The notes under the pieces were generated by a model. It was given only the letters and a program-made list of their open reading frames with translations, was not told where the DNA came from and did not search any database. From Mytilisepta virgata (Eukaryota > Mollusca > Bivalvia > Mytilida > Mytilidae): 64,000 nt of DNA. The stretch is from positions 105,376,513 to 105,440,512 of the forward strand of contig CM051521.1 in NCBI GenBank assembly GCA_028015205.1. The letters run 5' to 3'. The position numbers and the translations under genes are program-made. Of the stretch, positions 34,571 to 49,200 are shown piece after piece. Each line of letters starts with the position of its first letter. Positions within the stretch are counted from its first letter, which is position 1.

Positions 34571-35932
34571 GATTTTGAAACCGAAAACCCCGGGATTTTA
34601 AAGGCCTTAGAGTTGAGTTTCATGCCAAAATCGTGTGAAGTTGATATACTTGTTTGTCTTGGTGAAGCGAAAACAAAATTCGGCAAGAAGAATGACCAGT
34701 CACAATTAGTGACCCTACATTTAAAACACATAATGAATTTCTTTTGTCCTTCCATAATGACATTAAAAACTTGCAAAATTTATAGAAACAACGATCCCGT
34801 TCAAATAAAAAAAAAAATCCAGCTTCTCGTGATATTTTATTGTCGATAGCGATTATATATATAATATAAAAAAGGACGCATATCCAAATAATATATATTT
34901 TAATTGGATGTTGCTCTATATAATGTATATATATCCAAGTATTCGTGCGATTTGTCTCTACATGAATTATTCATATTTGTACAAATATATTTAAGAGTAT
35001 TATTAGAAATTTGGATCATTTATAATCGTATTAATTTCCGTGATGTTTTGTTATTGCTATGTAAAACGGGCTTATGGCAAGGTTATCCATTTTCACCTTT
35101 CACTTACATTAAACAAAATTTCAGAACTTCCAAACATGTCCGTTAATTTTTCTAAAACCACGTATCTTGTTTGCAATTAAAGCTATCATGGTACTATTAT
35201 AGAATCCATTTAAGTTTGAACGTCTTGTAAAATATTGTAAGATATTGTAGAGAGCTGAAAAAGGGACCCCCTAAAAGCGACAGTGAAAAATCATAAATAT
35301 TAATTTCTTGATCATATAAAAGCCATTAGACGTCAATATTGATTTGATATAGGTTTCCTAGAAGAAGAAAAAATAATTTTTTTAAAAAACCTGTAGTAAC
35401 AAAAACAGCACTTCGGTTTTAAAACACTTATCCATCAAAATAATTTGAAAAACATTAACTTAACTTTTATTACATAACTTAGCTCAAGACCTCATGTTGG
35501 TGACGGGAATCTATACTTTTGTGAATTTGATGTGCAAATTGTTTTCGGACTTTTGTGCATTTGATGTACAAAATGTTTTTCAAATAATTAATAAAAATTT
35601 ATGTGGCGTATTTTTAATGTGAAAAACGCTTTTGAAGTTTCAAAAAAATCCATAAATCAACATGAAAGCTTTTTAAAATTTACAAAAAACCTACGGTTTT
35701 CAAAATTAACCACCTTATGGTTTACCAAGAAACCAAACCAATTTTCGATCAAAATTTATATAGAATTTTATTTCTTTGTTGCATAATCGTTTTACACTAG
35801 AAAAAGGTTCTAGCAAACCTTTACGTAATTTTGTGGTTGTTGGATAAGTAATGAGATTAACCGAAAAGGTAAAAAAAAAAACGAAAAAAATTGTACATGG
35901 TAAACTATCAGAACATAAAAATAAAGGATATA

Positions 35933-36042
35933 GGGCAATTCCCCCTAAGACAATTGTCCCCCTGACAAAAGCCCCATGGACAATTGCCCCCCTGGCAATT
36001 TTTCCACTAGAACAATTCACCTTAAGGACAATTGCACCCACC
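35933..36042 (+). repeat. Minisatellite 'gacaattgcccccc', left arm
   Basis: Units of about 14-18 bp, such as 'gacaattgtccccct' and 'ggacaattgcccccctg'. They give a spurious - strand frame rich in GAIV/GTIV. Inverted relative to the array at 36172. Confidence 0.75.
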
Positions 36043-36171
36043 ATATCAATTATTTAAAAAAAAAAGATTTTTCACATTAAAATAGTATAACAACATAACA
36101 TAGAATCATTACATAATTATGCCAGTTCTAAGCTTATGCTGAATTTTTACTCAAAACATACCTCCTAAAGA

Positions 36172-36290
36172 GGTAATTTTCCAGGGGGGGGGGGGGGCAG
36201 TTGTCCTATGGAGGTCATTTTCCAGAGGGGGGCAATTTTCTGTGGGGGGTGCAGTTGTCCAGGGAGCAGTTGTCCGAGGCGCATTTGTCG
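36172..36290 (-). repeat. Minisatellite, inverted right arm
   Basis: Units of 'ggggggcagttgtcc' and 'agaggggggcaatttt', including a run of 14 G. Reverse complement of the left arm, which is about 130 bp away. Confidence 0.75.
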
Positions 36291-36329
36291 TGCTTCCATC
36301 CAGAAATACATATCAATATTCTGCTTTTT

Positions 36330-37300
36330 AGCTCAACCTGCCACAAGGACCATTGTGAGCTATTGCCATAACTTTGCCCCCGTTGTCCGTCGTAAACAAT
36401 TTCAAAGATCTTCTCCTCTGAAACCACTGAACCAATTGGGACCAAACTTGGCCTGAAACATTCTTATGGTGTTATTTTGGAAATTTTGTCCGATGAAGCC
36501 TCCAACCGACCGACACGCTGGTTGTTACTATAAATAGAACATAGGGGTAAAACACAAAGTGTGACATATTTCTCAGAAATTAATGAGCCTATAGGGACAA
36601 AATGTTGGTGAAATTGTTCCGTTTCAGAATTGTGGCTGAAGACTGACGCCTCCCAACCAAGATGGCCTCCGTTACTAAAAATATACATTTTTGGGAAAAT
36701 TTTAAAAAAAAAATCTTATTTAATATAAATGCTTCAATCATTTTCAACCATATTGATCAGAAATAGTACAATAATGGTCCCCTTTCAGAATTTTGTCCGA
36801 TGATCCCCGCTTGATATATCCGATATGGCTGCCCCAGGGAACATCGTTTTACATAGGAGTTTATAGTGATGTTTGCCATAAATAATTTAAAAAATCTTCT
36901 TTTCCGAAACAACTAGGTAAATTTAATCCAAACATGGCCTGAATCATCCTTAAGGTGTTTAAATTTATGTCCGACAAATCCGCCAAACAACTGACATGCC
37001 CGTCGATCACTTCTATAAATAGAACATAGGGGTAAAACATCAATTTTGACCGATTTCTCGGAAATTATAGGTGAAATGGTACTGTAATGGCGCAATTTCA
37101 GAATTGAGTCTAATGAAAACTGCAGTTGTTACTAAAAATAGAAATTTTCAGAAAAATATTTGAGAAATTCTTATTAAATAATTGATTCAACCAAATTTAG
37201 CAGAAATAGTGCAGGGTATGGTCCCCTTTCAGAATTTTATCCTATGATCCTGCCTATCATCCAATATGGCAGCTCTGTTACTATAAATAGCATTAAGCAG
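36330..37300 (+). repeat. Two ~486-bp tandem repeat units
   Basis: The block 'tcttctcctctgaaaccactgaacc...ggaccaaacttggcctgaaacattcttatggtgtt' at ~36409 recurs in degenerate form at ~36895. 'gacatatttctcagaaat' and 'gttactaaaaatag' recur with it. Non-coding dispersed repeat. Confidence 0.6.
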
Positions 37301-40300
37301 TTATTTTGGTATTTTTCTAAAAAGAAAGGAAAATTAAAAGAAATTAAAAGATATCAAATTTGGTGCGTACGATTATCGTTTCTGTACTGAATTTCCTAGA
37401 GTTTGCTTATAATTCAAATGTCCTAAACACAAATCTGAAACCTTTAAGAACAGAAGGGCCGTAAAACAGATATGAATAATCTTTGCATGTATATATGCAA
37501 CCAGATTTTGTATGCACATGTAAATTCCACAAAGCATGTCAATATAAGTTCATAATTCGGGTCACATGAACATATCTCGTCCTGAATATGTGGGGGAATG
37601 CTGAATTATCACGACTCTATGTACTGCAATACATTTTTAAATTGGGACCAATTTTCAAAATCGGAAAAAAAAGATAGAGTGGCTTTATCTGGCCATTCAA
37701 GCTGATTGTACTAAAACCTGAAAACAGTGTTGTGCACAAAATTCACACATTCCCGCTTTAGAATTTGTCGATATATAATATTTTTTTTTATTTGAGGTCC
37801 AATGGTTGAATCGGCCAAAGAAAATGACCGTTCCATTTCTTATTAATCGCAAACAGTTTTGTCATATTATTGTGTCGAACGTCCTTCGCATTTAAGTGTA
37901 TTGCAGCATGATGCCGAAATCAGTGATACCGAGCTCGAGGCTGACCTTAAATTGTGAAAAGTATATAGCTGACCTAAATCAGATCGTCTCACCAGTATTT
38001 TCTTATTAAAGGATATATAAATATTGAAGCTGTTGTGAAAAAATGTGGCTGTTGTGTGCATATTTGGTGTTGATGCCAGGTCAGCGATATGCTCCTTGGA
38101 GCCTTCTAACCGTGTAATGTTTTGATCATACAAAAACCTGTATTAGCCAAATTATATGTTCATGCTGTAGATATTACATCAGTTTATTGTATTATCTAAA
38201 CATTTGACTTTCAAATAGCTACGTTCGACAGTAGAGTGGTTTAAAGGTCTTTCAGCACTAAGCTAGCAGAACATTTTTAAAATGCCAAAGGTGTCGTCTC
38301 GTCATAAGTTTTGAATTCGCCCCAATTTACAGGTGAACATATGCGAAACATGAATGGTTTTATAGAGTTCATTTGTAGTATTACGCCTTCCGTCGGTTAC
38401 TTGTCCCCTGATCATCACGGGGAGGTCGAAGTGGCATTTCCTATAGGAAAAGTTCATTTAAAATTTTCTTACACAATTTACACTCACATCAAATATTTTA
38501 CACTTCAAACAGGACTCATCTGAGTATTTTTATTCTTACAGATTCGTCTTATAAAGTTATGGTTCAACATAATTTTCTAATTGAAATGAGAATAAACTGG
38601 TAAGAACTATCAAAAGACGTTTCAAGAAAAAATTTCAGTTTGTACCAGCAGATGCAGATTTTTAGAATCGGACTTAAGGAAATACAAAAAACAGGCAATG
38701 ACAGCCATATAAGTTGTCTTATCCAAATGACCAGACCCTTGCATATAATTAATAGAAAGATGTAGTTTACATTGCCAATAACTTTCGACTAGATTCTTTT
38801 TAATCTAATCTTTTCAATCAGAAATCCAAGTAGGCTGCAATTCTTAAAAGGAACTCCTACAAAGTAAAGCCTAGTCACTGATCATTTGTAAGACCATGGT
38901 GCAAGATCAGCATCCCAAGATATAATTCTAAATGGGGACCACTTGAGCAACCTTCCATAAAAAATTTGGTCCCAACTGGTTCCGAGAAGAGTTTTAATTG
39001 CTTTTGCTATTTTTTAGTAACGGTAGCCATATTAGTCCAACATCTAGGTCATAATTTTTAAAGGACAACAATCATCTCCATGGCTCAGTAGTTTCATTAG
39101 ACCTGTCAGATCTAGGCAAATGTTGCACCAATTCTGTTAATTAAGACTAGAAATGCTTATTACTACTACAGGCCATTACTTTGAGAGATAGACTTAACTC
39201 AATTGTCAAGGAGACTATATTATTTACAAAGAGATGAGTATTTTTTGTTAGTTTAGTTTCAGGAAAAAAATATTTGCTTTCAGGTCACAATAACACACAA
39301 AACAAGGTGTGTGAATTACAGAAAACTAGCTTTTCCTTCTTTACTGCTTGGTGTCACCTGCATACCCGTCTGCCATCACAACTCCCCAAACATTGCCAAA
39401 CTAACTGCTATCTCTTTGGCATTGAAAAATCTGATTAATAATAAATAATAACAAAAGTTGTTATGAAAATACTCCTTTTATTCCTTGGCATGATTTTCTA
39501 GTTGTCTTACAACACATTCACACCATACCTATCACTACTCTTGTAGCAAAACTAATCTCTGAACCAAGTCCATTTAATCACATATAAACTTAAAATCCAG
39601 ATAAATTAAATAATTAGACACTTTACTAATATTTCTGTGTTGAAATATTCTTATTTTATTCCATCACCAAAAATGTTACTAAGTAACAAAATTATGACAA
39701 TAATTTTTTTTAAAGTTACATAAACAGATAGGGTTGGAGCTAACAGAGAATAAATAAAAACTAAAATGGCATATCAAATATAGATAAATAACAGTAAATG
39801 GTACAGGTTAAAGTTACTTTACTTCCAAGGAAATAAATTCTTATTTGGAATGTGAAACAACTTAATATCTTGGTAATTAATGTAATTAAATGGACTAATT
39901 GTCTTAGAGAATTGACAAAGAATGTAAATATATCACAGTTAATGCTTAAATATAAATATGAAATGAAATATAAACATGTGTAAAAGTTTAAAAACTACCT
40001 AAGCTTGGTGACCCTTCACCTCTTGGACGGAACATACATGAACAATACTGATATCATTCCTTTCTCTGTTACACAAACGTTACTATAATCAAATCTGGTA
40101 ACAGAATGGTTACAAATCATCAGTTTTTCAGTAATCAATATAACTTTCGTCAATTCTTTTGATCCTTGCCAAAACCTTCACCTGATGTAGAAATTACTTG
40201 TTAACAGATGAGATAATGACTTACCACTTAGATTTCTAACAAAGTCAGACTTTATAAATGTTAATGAATATGATCATATTTAAAAATAAGCTGCTGATGT

Positions 40301-43100
40301 TCTAAATGCATACATATATAATCCTGAGAACTACAGTGAAAATTTATGATATGATTTTATAAATAATGTTCATTCAAGTTTAGGTGTAAGTTTCATAAAG
40401 CATTTCAAAATTCAATAAAATAAAAATTTAAACAATTATAATGCTAGATTAATTTCTTGTAAATAAAAGTTATGTTATTCAGATTTTATACTAATAATCA
40501 AAGACTTTATTTATCATCCTGATGCTGTAACCATTTGTGTGTAACTTGTACAAAACACTATATAAATACTTCCAATTTGAAATAATACAACATCTCTATA
40601 AAAAAAAATAACACAGGTAACAATTATAGAAGCTTAAACTCTGATGTTACAACCCAAAAGACTTTAGTATAATTTATACAAATAAAATAAAAATATTTAA
40701 TAAATAATAAAGAAAAACAGGATCAATTAGAATCCTATGGATTCAGTATAAAAACAAACATGGACGGAAATTTAAAAAAAAATATTAATAATAAATCATT
40801 ATTCACATCAAAATTTAATACAAATATCTTGATGCATAAGAATTGTTTAAGATAAAATAATTTGCTTGTCTTTAAATGCACCTGAAGTATTTTTCTGGTT
40901 GTCAAAGCAATACTGACCATAAATGTATTATTTCACCTTGAAAGATGACCTTTCTCACATCAGAAATTTGGTTAAAAACTTGTTACTATATATAATCCTA
41001 TTTTGAAATTGTAAGACTGGTGAAACTTGTTTACTTAGATAACTGAATCTTTCAAAACATACTAAGTTTTCTGATTTTACTTCATCAATGTTTGGTGCTG
41101 CCTGCTGATCCACCCGCTATACATCAACAAAGTACGGATCAGATTTTTTCCATTTGAAATTCCAGTTAAAAAACATGTTCCTATAAACAAATTTATTGAT
41201 TTCATTCAATGTTCAGTCTTTGCTATTTTCTCCAGCACAGAAAAGATGTTAGCATGTTAGTTAACTTTTTATTTTTGGAAATTATACAAAAAGACTGAGA
41301 TATATTTTTGTTTTAATACATACTTTACTGATGTCAAATATTTGAATGATAAAGTCATGTATCAAATATGAAAATCCCTATTAAACTATATATTTCATAT
41401 TTGAGCTTGGTTTATTTTGGACAGTACTTTTATTTAATACTGATGAATATCTACAGCACCTTAATTAATACAATTATATCTACATGTACATAATGGTCTC
41501 ATTGATATTTTCCTTGGCAATAGGCAAATATTCAATGCATAAATAAATTCACATGTATTTAAAAATTCAATATCTAAACAATAACTTTGTTTATAAATTT
41601 TTACCATGAAAATTAAACATAAATGAATGTTTATAATGTTATAAAGTTATATTTATTACATACTTTCTATATAAAGAACTATTTATCTTTTCAGATTATT
41701 CAGGGCCATTACAACTTAAATTCTTGGTAGGATATAAATAGAGTTTATGATATTAATACAAGGTAGACTTCAGTTTTCTGTTAAATACATATATTTTGGA
41801 TAACTTATATATAGATTAGAAAAAAAGGATCTATGCACATAAAAACCAAGTTAAAAATAAGAATTTGAGGTAAATGTTCTTAAAAAATGTACAACAGAAA
41901 TAACAAAATGGTGAAACAAACATGTTTGATATCTGATGATTTTCAAAATATTTAATAAAAAAAATAATGGCTAATTAACAAAATTTCTGTTTCATTTGAA
42001 AATTCTTTTTTTTCTAATTCTCTTTTCCATTTAAAAATTACTTTTATTGGAAAATGTGCAAAAAATAATGAATTATAAAACCGTAACAGAAATGGGAGTA
42101 ACTTTTCATTTTTCCTTAAACACAGTATACAGGTTGTAATGTAGAATAAAACAATCAGATTAAATGTAAATATTTATCAATAAAAAATGCCTATACAATC
42201 TTCACAAATTCCAAGCAAAAAAAGCACTTAACATGTTTTTCATAGTAATAATAATGTAGCAAAGTGACAATTCTAGCCAATCAATTTTTATAAAAAATAC
42301 ATATAAACCTAAATAAATCTACTTGTGGTAATTAGCAGCACTACAGGAAATTCTGTAACTAGGACATCTGAAAATAGAAAAAAAGTCAGTTTTACAGAAC
42401 ATGTTGAAAGGGAAGTAACTCTAAAGAAGCCAATGTCCAAAAGCCTTCACCTGTTTATGTAGAGTCTTTCCACCAACTATTAAAATGTTTATTTAATACA
42501 TCTATTACAGTTACTAGAAAATAAAGCATTAATATTAGTTTATGTGAAATAGGTTTATCTTTTGTTTGTTATTTGTATATGCTCATGCATTTAACCAACA
42601 ACATAAGCTATTATCTGTTATAATCTTTTATTCATGCATATTCATATAGTTAAGTAACAGCAATACAATGTTTGGTAAACTACTGTTACAGGGAAACTGA
42701 CATCTTCTTTTTTACTTTCTGTAAAGAAACCATACTAATATAAAATGATACTGACAAATGATGATACTTGACCTATCTAATTAATGTGCTGTCATGTTGG
42801 ATAGGTTTTTATTGGAGGAAACCCAGACCATACACAGGAAAACTAGCAGTCATTATAAATTATGATTACATTGGAACCAGGTCACTTATGTGTTAACAGA
42901 CTGGTATACGAAAGGTACCCATGGTTCAATTAGCCTATTGGCTCCAAATTCATTCAGTTACAGGACAACCATTTTTCTACCTCAATTTACAAAATGTAAC
43001 ACAGTACCTAACTTCCTTCCAATAAAAATAAAATTTGTGAAATCCATGGATATTTTAAAATTTATTGCATCAACTAACACAATAAGTTAATTACCTATAT
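37301..43100. other. Gene-free stretch, possible 3' UTR at its right end
   Basis: No ORF with splice support on either strand, and no SINE or transposase signature. From about 39.3 kb the sequence becomes very AT-rich and nearly free of CG, like the intron sequence further right. Part of it could be 3' UTR of the - strand CH-domain gene that ends at 43101. Confidence 0.4.
43061..43066 (-). terminator. Candidate polyadenylation signal of the CH-domain gene
   Basis: AATAAA on the - strand ('tttatt' on +), 35 bp after the stop codon. Weak evidence, because this AT-rich region holds several more hexamers downstream. Confidence 0.3.
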
Positions 43101-43200
43101 TCAACTGTATATGGTTTTAAATCCTAGCTGCTTTGTGTATTTGTCTACAAGTAGATCTGCATATCTCTTTTCTTCCTCAGTTAACTGAGGTGGAGATTCA
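43101..43200 (-). CDS. CH-gene last coding exon
   Basis: Acceptor reads 'ttttgtacag|tgaat' on the - strand; stop TGA at 43103-43101. It joins in phase 2 to the exon ending at 44773. It encodes a charged helix-like tail ending FKTIYS. Confidence 0.7.
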
Positions 43201-46200
43201 CTGTACAAAATAAGATTTACTATGTATAGATGTTATACAAAGTGGTGCTGTGCACAGAGTTCTGAATAAATACTCATGGTATACAGATATATTTATATAC
43301 TTGATGAGATTGTACTGTTTTGTGATAATGTTGTAATAAAATTTTATCTGAAAAATAGATGTTCTCAAAGAACAGAATACTAAATTTTTGAAAATCTGAA
43401 TACACAGATGTTTGATTTTATATGTATTAGTTAATTCTACACCAGCCCATTAGATACATGCTGCAATCAATCTGTATTAAATGGAAAATAGAATGAAAAC
43501 AGAAATAGCAGATTCAGGCAAAAAACAAAATGTCCACATCACTCAATTAACTGATAATACACATTACATGTAGTTGTCTTGGTGCAATTGTCATCAAAAA
43601 CTGTTGACATAACAATGAGAAAACAATAGTTTAATGTCAACATGAAACTGATTGAAGTGGGAATCTTGTTTGTGTTTGGTTGCTGCTATTTCTTTTGTGA
43701 TTCTATCAACTAGGTCATGATCAAATTATAAAATTCTGTGTTCATGTCCTCTTATTACTAATCATGTTAGCCCAAAACCAAAGGTCAGGATTTTGCAATG
43801 AAAGAAGCATATTCAAAATCATAGTCTTAAATTTCCATTCATGCACATGTAAAATTTTCCAATTTCACTTTTTTTCTTCTTTTTTTTTTCGTTTTAAAAT
43901 ACACAATGTATTTTGAATCAAGTTTCTTTCATCATACATAGCAGTGTACATCACAAACACAAAGTCAACTCAAACAATGTGATTCTGAAAACTAAAATTT
44001 GAAGTAAGATTTTTGATGTAATTTGTTACAAAGTTTGAGTATCCTCGTGTCTGTTTGGAAGGTTTCCATATCTATTGTACACAGGTTTAGTTTTTATGGC
44101 ATTGTAATTTTCTGTTTATTGATACAAAACTGCAGCAAACCTTTCAAGAAAATTTTTTATTGCCAAGCAAACCTATGGCCTCAGACCATAGACAATATTG
44201 CTTTTTTCTCAAATCTCAAATTTTAAACATGAAATAAGTGTATTTTACCAAAGAGTAAAGTTCATTACAATTTTGTACAAATAAACATCAGTATTAGTTT
44301 AATATCACAATATATATATGAATATTACTCGAATTATATGACAGTAAAGACAAAAAGAACTCATGGGGAGGGGTAATGTGAGGGGACAGAAATTGTGCCT
44401 TTTCACCATATTTTATTTGACAGTTAATCTGAAAAGAAAGCAAATGACAGTTGTTGTACTGCACACATCAAACACAAAATAATTCTGTAAAAAAGCAGTG
44501 ATATCTCATGCAAAATAGGCATTGTTTGTCTAATAACTTAAAATAATTTCAACACAAAAAACTTATATGTTGATAAATTTAGATTTGTACAGTTTTTTCA
44601 AAATATGTAAAGAAGAAAAAGTCCCTCCCACAAAACAGCATATGTTTACTTCAATGAATTAAATTTTAGAAAAATAAAGTAATATCTATGCAAATTAGCA
44701 AAAAAGGATAAAATAAAATATATTACAAAAACATGAAAAAGCTGCAAATATTTAAGCTATATATATACTTACAATGGAGTGTGTTGATATTTAGAGGGTG
44801 AAGTAGTGCGTACTGGTGATAAGCTAACATCAGCAAATAAATCATTAGGATTCCGTACAATTCCTGACATTTTACTAGCCGCTGAAAACAAGGGTTTACC
44901 AGAACTAGCATTTGAATGTTTGCCCAAAGTTTTATTACTTGCTACACTACTATTTGCTAGCTTGCTAGGTTTATTGTTAGTAATATCTCTATTTGGTGGT
45001 GTTTTTGCAGGGGAGACTGACCTTTCTAACACAGATCGATGAAGTGGCGATGAGATTCCATGTTTTATCTGAAAATTCTGTTCACTCTTTGTATTCTTCA
45101 GAATCCCTCTAACGCCACCATTCTGAGTTCTTGTAACTGAATTTCGCACATTAGATGACACAGGTCCATAACTAGATGTTAATCGTTCATTTTTTTCTTG
45201 CCAACTGTCTTTGACAGGAATGTCATTATCATCAAAATATTTTTTTGGACCTTCCTCATGCACAGCATTGTCTAGTGCAGCAATGAACAACCTATTGTTT
45301 ATTTCCCCTGATTTTACCCCAAATGCTTTCTGTTGTAAATTTCTCTGTTCAGAATACCTGTTTGCTGCAGGTGACTCACTCCTACTTACAGGTCTTCTAA
45401 TATTATTTTTGCCATAAATATTGTAAGTTTGTTGTCTAACTGGTTTTTTCATTTCATATAAATCTGCCATTTCCAACCGTCCAGGGCTTTTACTTCTATC
45501 ATAGCTGACATTGAAATTGTCGTCTCTTCTAGGTGAACGACTCCTGTTGTAACTGTCATTAGTATCATTAAAATCCAACCTAGCAGGATTTCGAGAAAAT
45601 ATTCTATTTACTTCAATATCATCAACAGTTGGTGATATCCTGCCTTCATCAAATGAATTTGTGAAATTATTTCTATATGATCGTGTTCTTCTGTGAGGAT
45701 ATATTTCATGTAATTCTGAAGTAATAGCTGGAGAAATATCTTCATAATTATAATGGAATCCTTCAATCCCTTCATCTTCAAAATCATCGTCGTCATCATC
45801 ATCATCATCTGATATGATATCATTTACAACAGGCGTAACAGGAATGGTCATTCCATTTACTCTACCATACGATGACTTGACTGGACTACTTGTCATTACT
45901 GGTTCCTGTAATGAACGCCTTACCGGTGAATACGATCTCTGACTGCTTTCTTGAACTGAGTGTTTACTAAGCTCTAATTGCCTGCTTGGTTCCTGATATG
46001 ATCTACTAAGTTCATTATATAAACGAGGGTTAGACTCTGATCGTGATCTTGGTGACTTGCTGCCAGGTGTCTCTAGCTGTTTTGTAGGAGTTTTAGAACC
46101 ACCTGATTCTGACCTTGACCTTGAGGCTATGGCACTATCAACTGACCTGCTTAACCTTTCTTTTGTGACAGGTGATGTGGAACGACTAGGAATTTTATAG

Positions 46201-49200
46201 CCATTAAGTGGCTCTACCTCTAAATATAATCCTTTATCTACATATCTTTTGATAATTCCTGTTATTGTTTGAAGATGACCTTCACTCTGTAATCTTGAAA
46301 TTTCATCAAACAATTGTTGTCTCTCTTTCCTTGCATCATCAACAATAGTTTTCAGATCTCCAATAGTATTCTGAGCTTTAATTGCATATTTTTGGGCCCT
46401 TTCAAGTTCCTGAAATTAAAATTGAAATTAAGTACATGAACTTCAATCTACATGTAATTCTTTCTGAATAAATATACAACATACATGTAAAATAAAATCC
46501 AAGAGTGAGATATTTAATCAAATACATTTGTAACAATTAACCATCTGACTTGTACAGTTTTTATCTTCAATGATTGAGTTAATGGTGATTCCTTTAATGA
46601 TATAAAATTATCATTTCCTACCATGAAATTGTATATGTATCCATATAAATGTAAATGTTTTTGTGCTTTCCACGAAAACAAATAAATAATTCCACAATGA
46701 ATGTAATGTAATGCATTATCTGGTTAACTTTTTTCATCTATCACTCCAATATCTTTCTCTGTGACACCATAAAGGGTAATCACTCAGTTAGGCCTCGAAA
46801 CATTAAGGATTAAATCATAAAGATTGTAATTTATGCCTATGGAGCATTCAAACGAACCTAAATGCACCCGGTGCACACTTCTAAATAGCCCTCTACAAGG
46901 GTTATCTATATTGTAGTGTGCACCATGTGACTTACAAGTTATTTCTGAAATACCTGATGCTAAAATACTATAAGAGTCAAAAATGCATACAGCAAATATT
47001 AAGATACAAAATTAATACTATCATTCTCATTCTAATGCAAGTGCAGTGTTTTTAAGTAAAAATAGGATTTTCGAAATCCAGAAACAGACTTTTGCATGTG
47101 ACGTCAACAGCATGAAATTAAAATCAACATTACATCAAATGTTTCATGTGATTATATAGAGATCAAACCTTTCTAAACTTACCTCTCTAAGTCGTTCATT
47201 CTCTGTTTGTGTTGTACCTAATACTTCCACTAGATTGTCTCTTTCTTCTGCTAATGACTGCATTGTAGGAATATCCTTTTTACTAGATCCCTTTAGTAAA
47301 TTTCTTGTTTGTTCCAACTCTGATTCTAACTCACTATTTGTTGCTTTAATACTTTTCACTTCTTTTTCTACATCTCTCATTCTTGCTTCTAGAGATTCAT
47401 TTCGTGTTCTTTCTTTTTCTAATTGAGTACGTAATTCCATATTTTCTGCTTGTGCTTTTGACAAATGATGCCTACAGTCATTTAATACGTCACCAGTTTT
47501 TTTCATTTTCTCATTTATATCTGTGTTTGCATTTCTTAACTTTGCTTGTAAAATATCATTTTCGGCAATAACAGTTCCTAAAGCATGTTTCAATTCTACA
47601 ATGTCACTATCAGATATATCCCGTGAATTTGTCAACTTTTTCCATTTTTCTTTTTGTACATTAGTTACTCCAGCAAACTCTTCCTCGTTCATCCCCCAAA
47701 TTTCATCGGATACCTTTCTGATTGGACTACTATATCCAAGTGTGATCGGTTTACTTTTGGAACGAGGTGAATAAAGCAATTTACCATCGTCATCAACTGT
47801 CAATGATTTATCTATATCAGCTGGTAAATCATGTAAACTATGAGCTTTTGCAGATGATAAACTTCTCCTATCTGATGATCCAGACATTCGATTCTCAGAC
47901 AAAGAACGTGATTCCGTTGGTTGGCCATCATCACCTCTTCTTCGGTAAAGTCTACTTCTTGTGTTATCTGGGGAAGTTGATCTGTGTCTTGGTGACCTGG
48001 GTGAACGAGGTGAACGTGACCTATGACTTAATCTTTCCTTGATTTTTTCACTTAATCGTTGAGTTAGTGAATTTAAGTCTTCTAAATCCCCTTCATTTGG
48101 AATATGAGATTTTTCAAGCATTTCCATTTTCATCCTCAGCAGTTCTAATTCCTGATGGAAAACCTTTACAAGTCTGCTGTTTGGATCAGTTGACTCTACA
48201 TTTCGCCCAGGAGAAAAGTCCTTATTTTGATCATTAGCCGACTGAATTCTCTGATAATTTTCATTAAGTTTATCTAAATGCGGTGATTTATGCCTCGGAG
48301 ATCTAGGAGATTTAGGAGAAACTGATCTACCAGATGTTACTCTGTCACCACTTAACGAACGATCCCTTTCCATTTGTTCTCTTGGAGATCGTGTGTGTAA
48401 TCGGCTATCCGATAATGCTCTATCATGTCTTGGACTTTGTGACCTTTCTCTAGCTCTATCATAGCTTGAATCTCCATTGGAACTTCCATAATTTGAGGGT
48501 TTTTTGAGAATTGTTTTTGGTACAGTTTCTCTATCATTGATAGAAATAGTGTCTTCTATATAATCATAACCAGGTGACAAAGGTCGGGGAGATTTTTCTC
48601 TCCTTGGGGACATTCTTTCATCACTTTTATCCCTTTTCATTTCAATCCGCACTTTTACATCTTCTTTGATCTCAACACGAGGAAAATATCTCTTTTCATC
48701 ACCCTTATCTATGGGTGGAAAGTCAACAACATTAGTTTGTGGCTCTTGAGGGTTCCCAACTACATCTATAACTGACTTTTTCGCAGGTAAAAATTCTGGT
48801 GAAGGAACATACTCTGACCTTCTTGGTGAAACACTCCTAGGAGTAGAAACTTCTGACTTTCTATCATGTTCAAACTGAAGATATTCTGATGGCGGTATAT
48901 CATCAACACTGTCCAAATCTAACAATTTACTTCCTTTTGGAAGAGTTTCTTCAGATGACGTCTTAGAACTTGAATCCTGGTCATGAAAATTTGCCTCATG
49001 TCGAGCCTGACGCAATGCTTGCAATAAGAACATCATTTCTGGATTTTCGCCTGGCATTACAACTATTGGAACACCTCGTCCAAGTCCAGGTAAATACTGG
49101 GATGGATAAGTAGTAAACGGAATGTTTCCATGTGGAATTTCTTCTACATCATCATTTGTTGACCTAGCAGAATCTATTTTTGTACTACTGTCAGCTTTTT

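Noticed and set aside
35715..36456. Open frames rich in GAIV/GTIV or Cys
   Set aside because: Produced by the minisatellite units; not shared between the two arms as a protein.
37867..38523. Two open frames of 88 and 70 residues in the gene-free stretch
   Set aside because: No domain, no conserved splice pattern, and length is within what chance gives in AT-rich DNA of this size.
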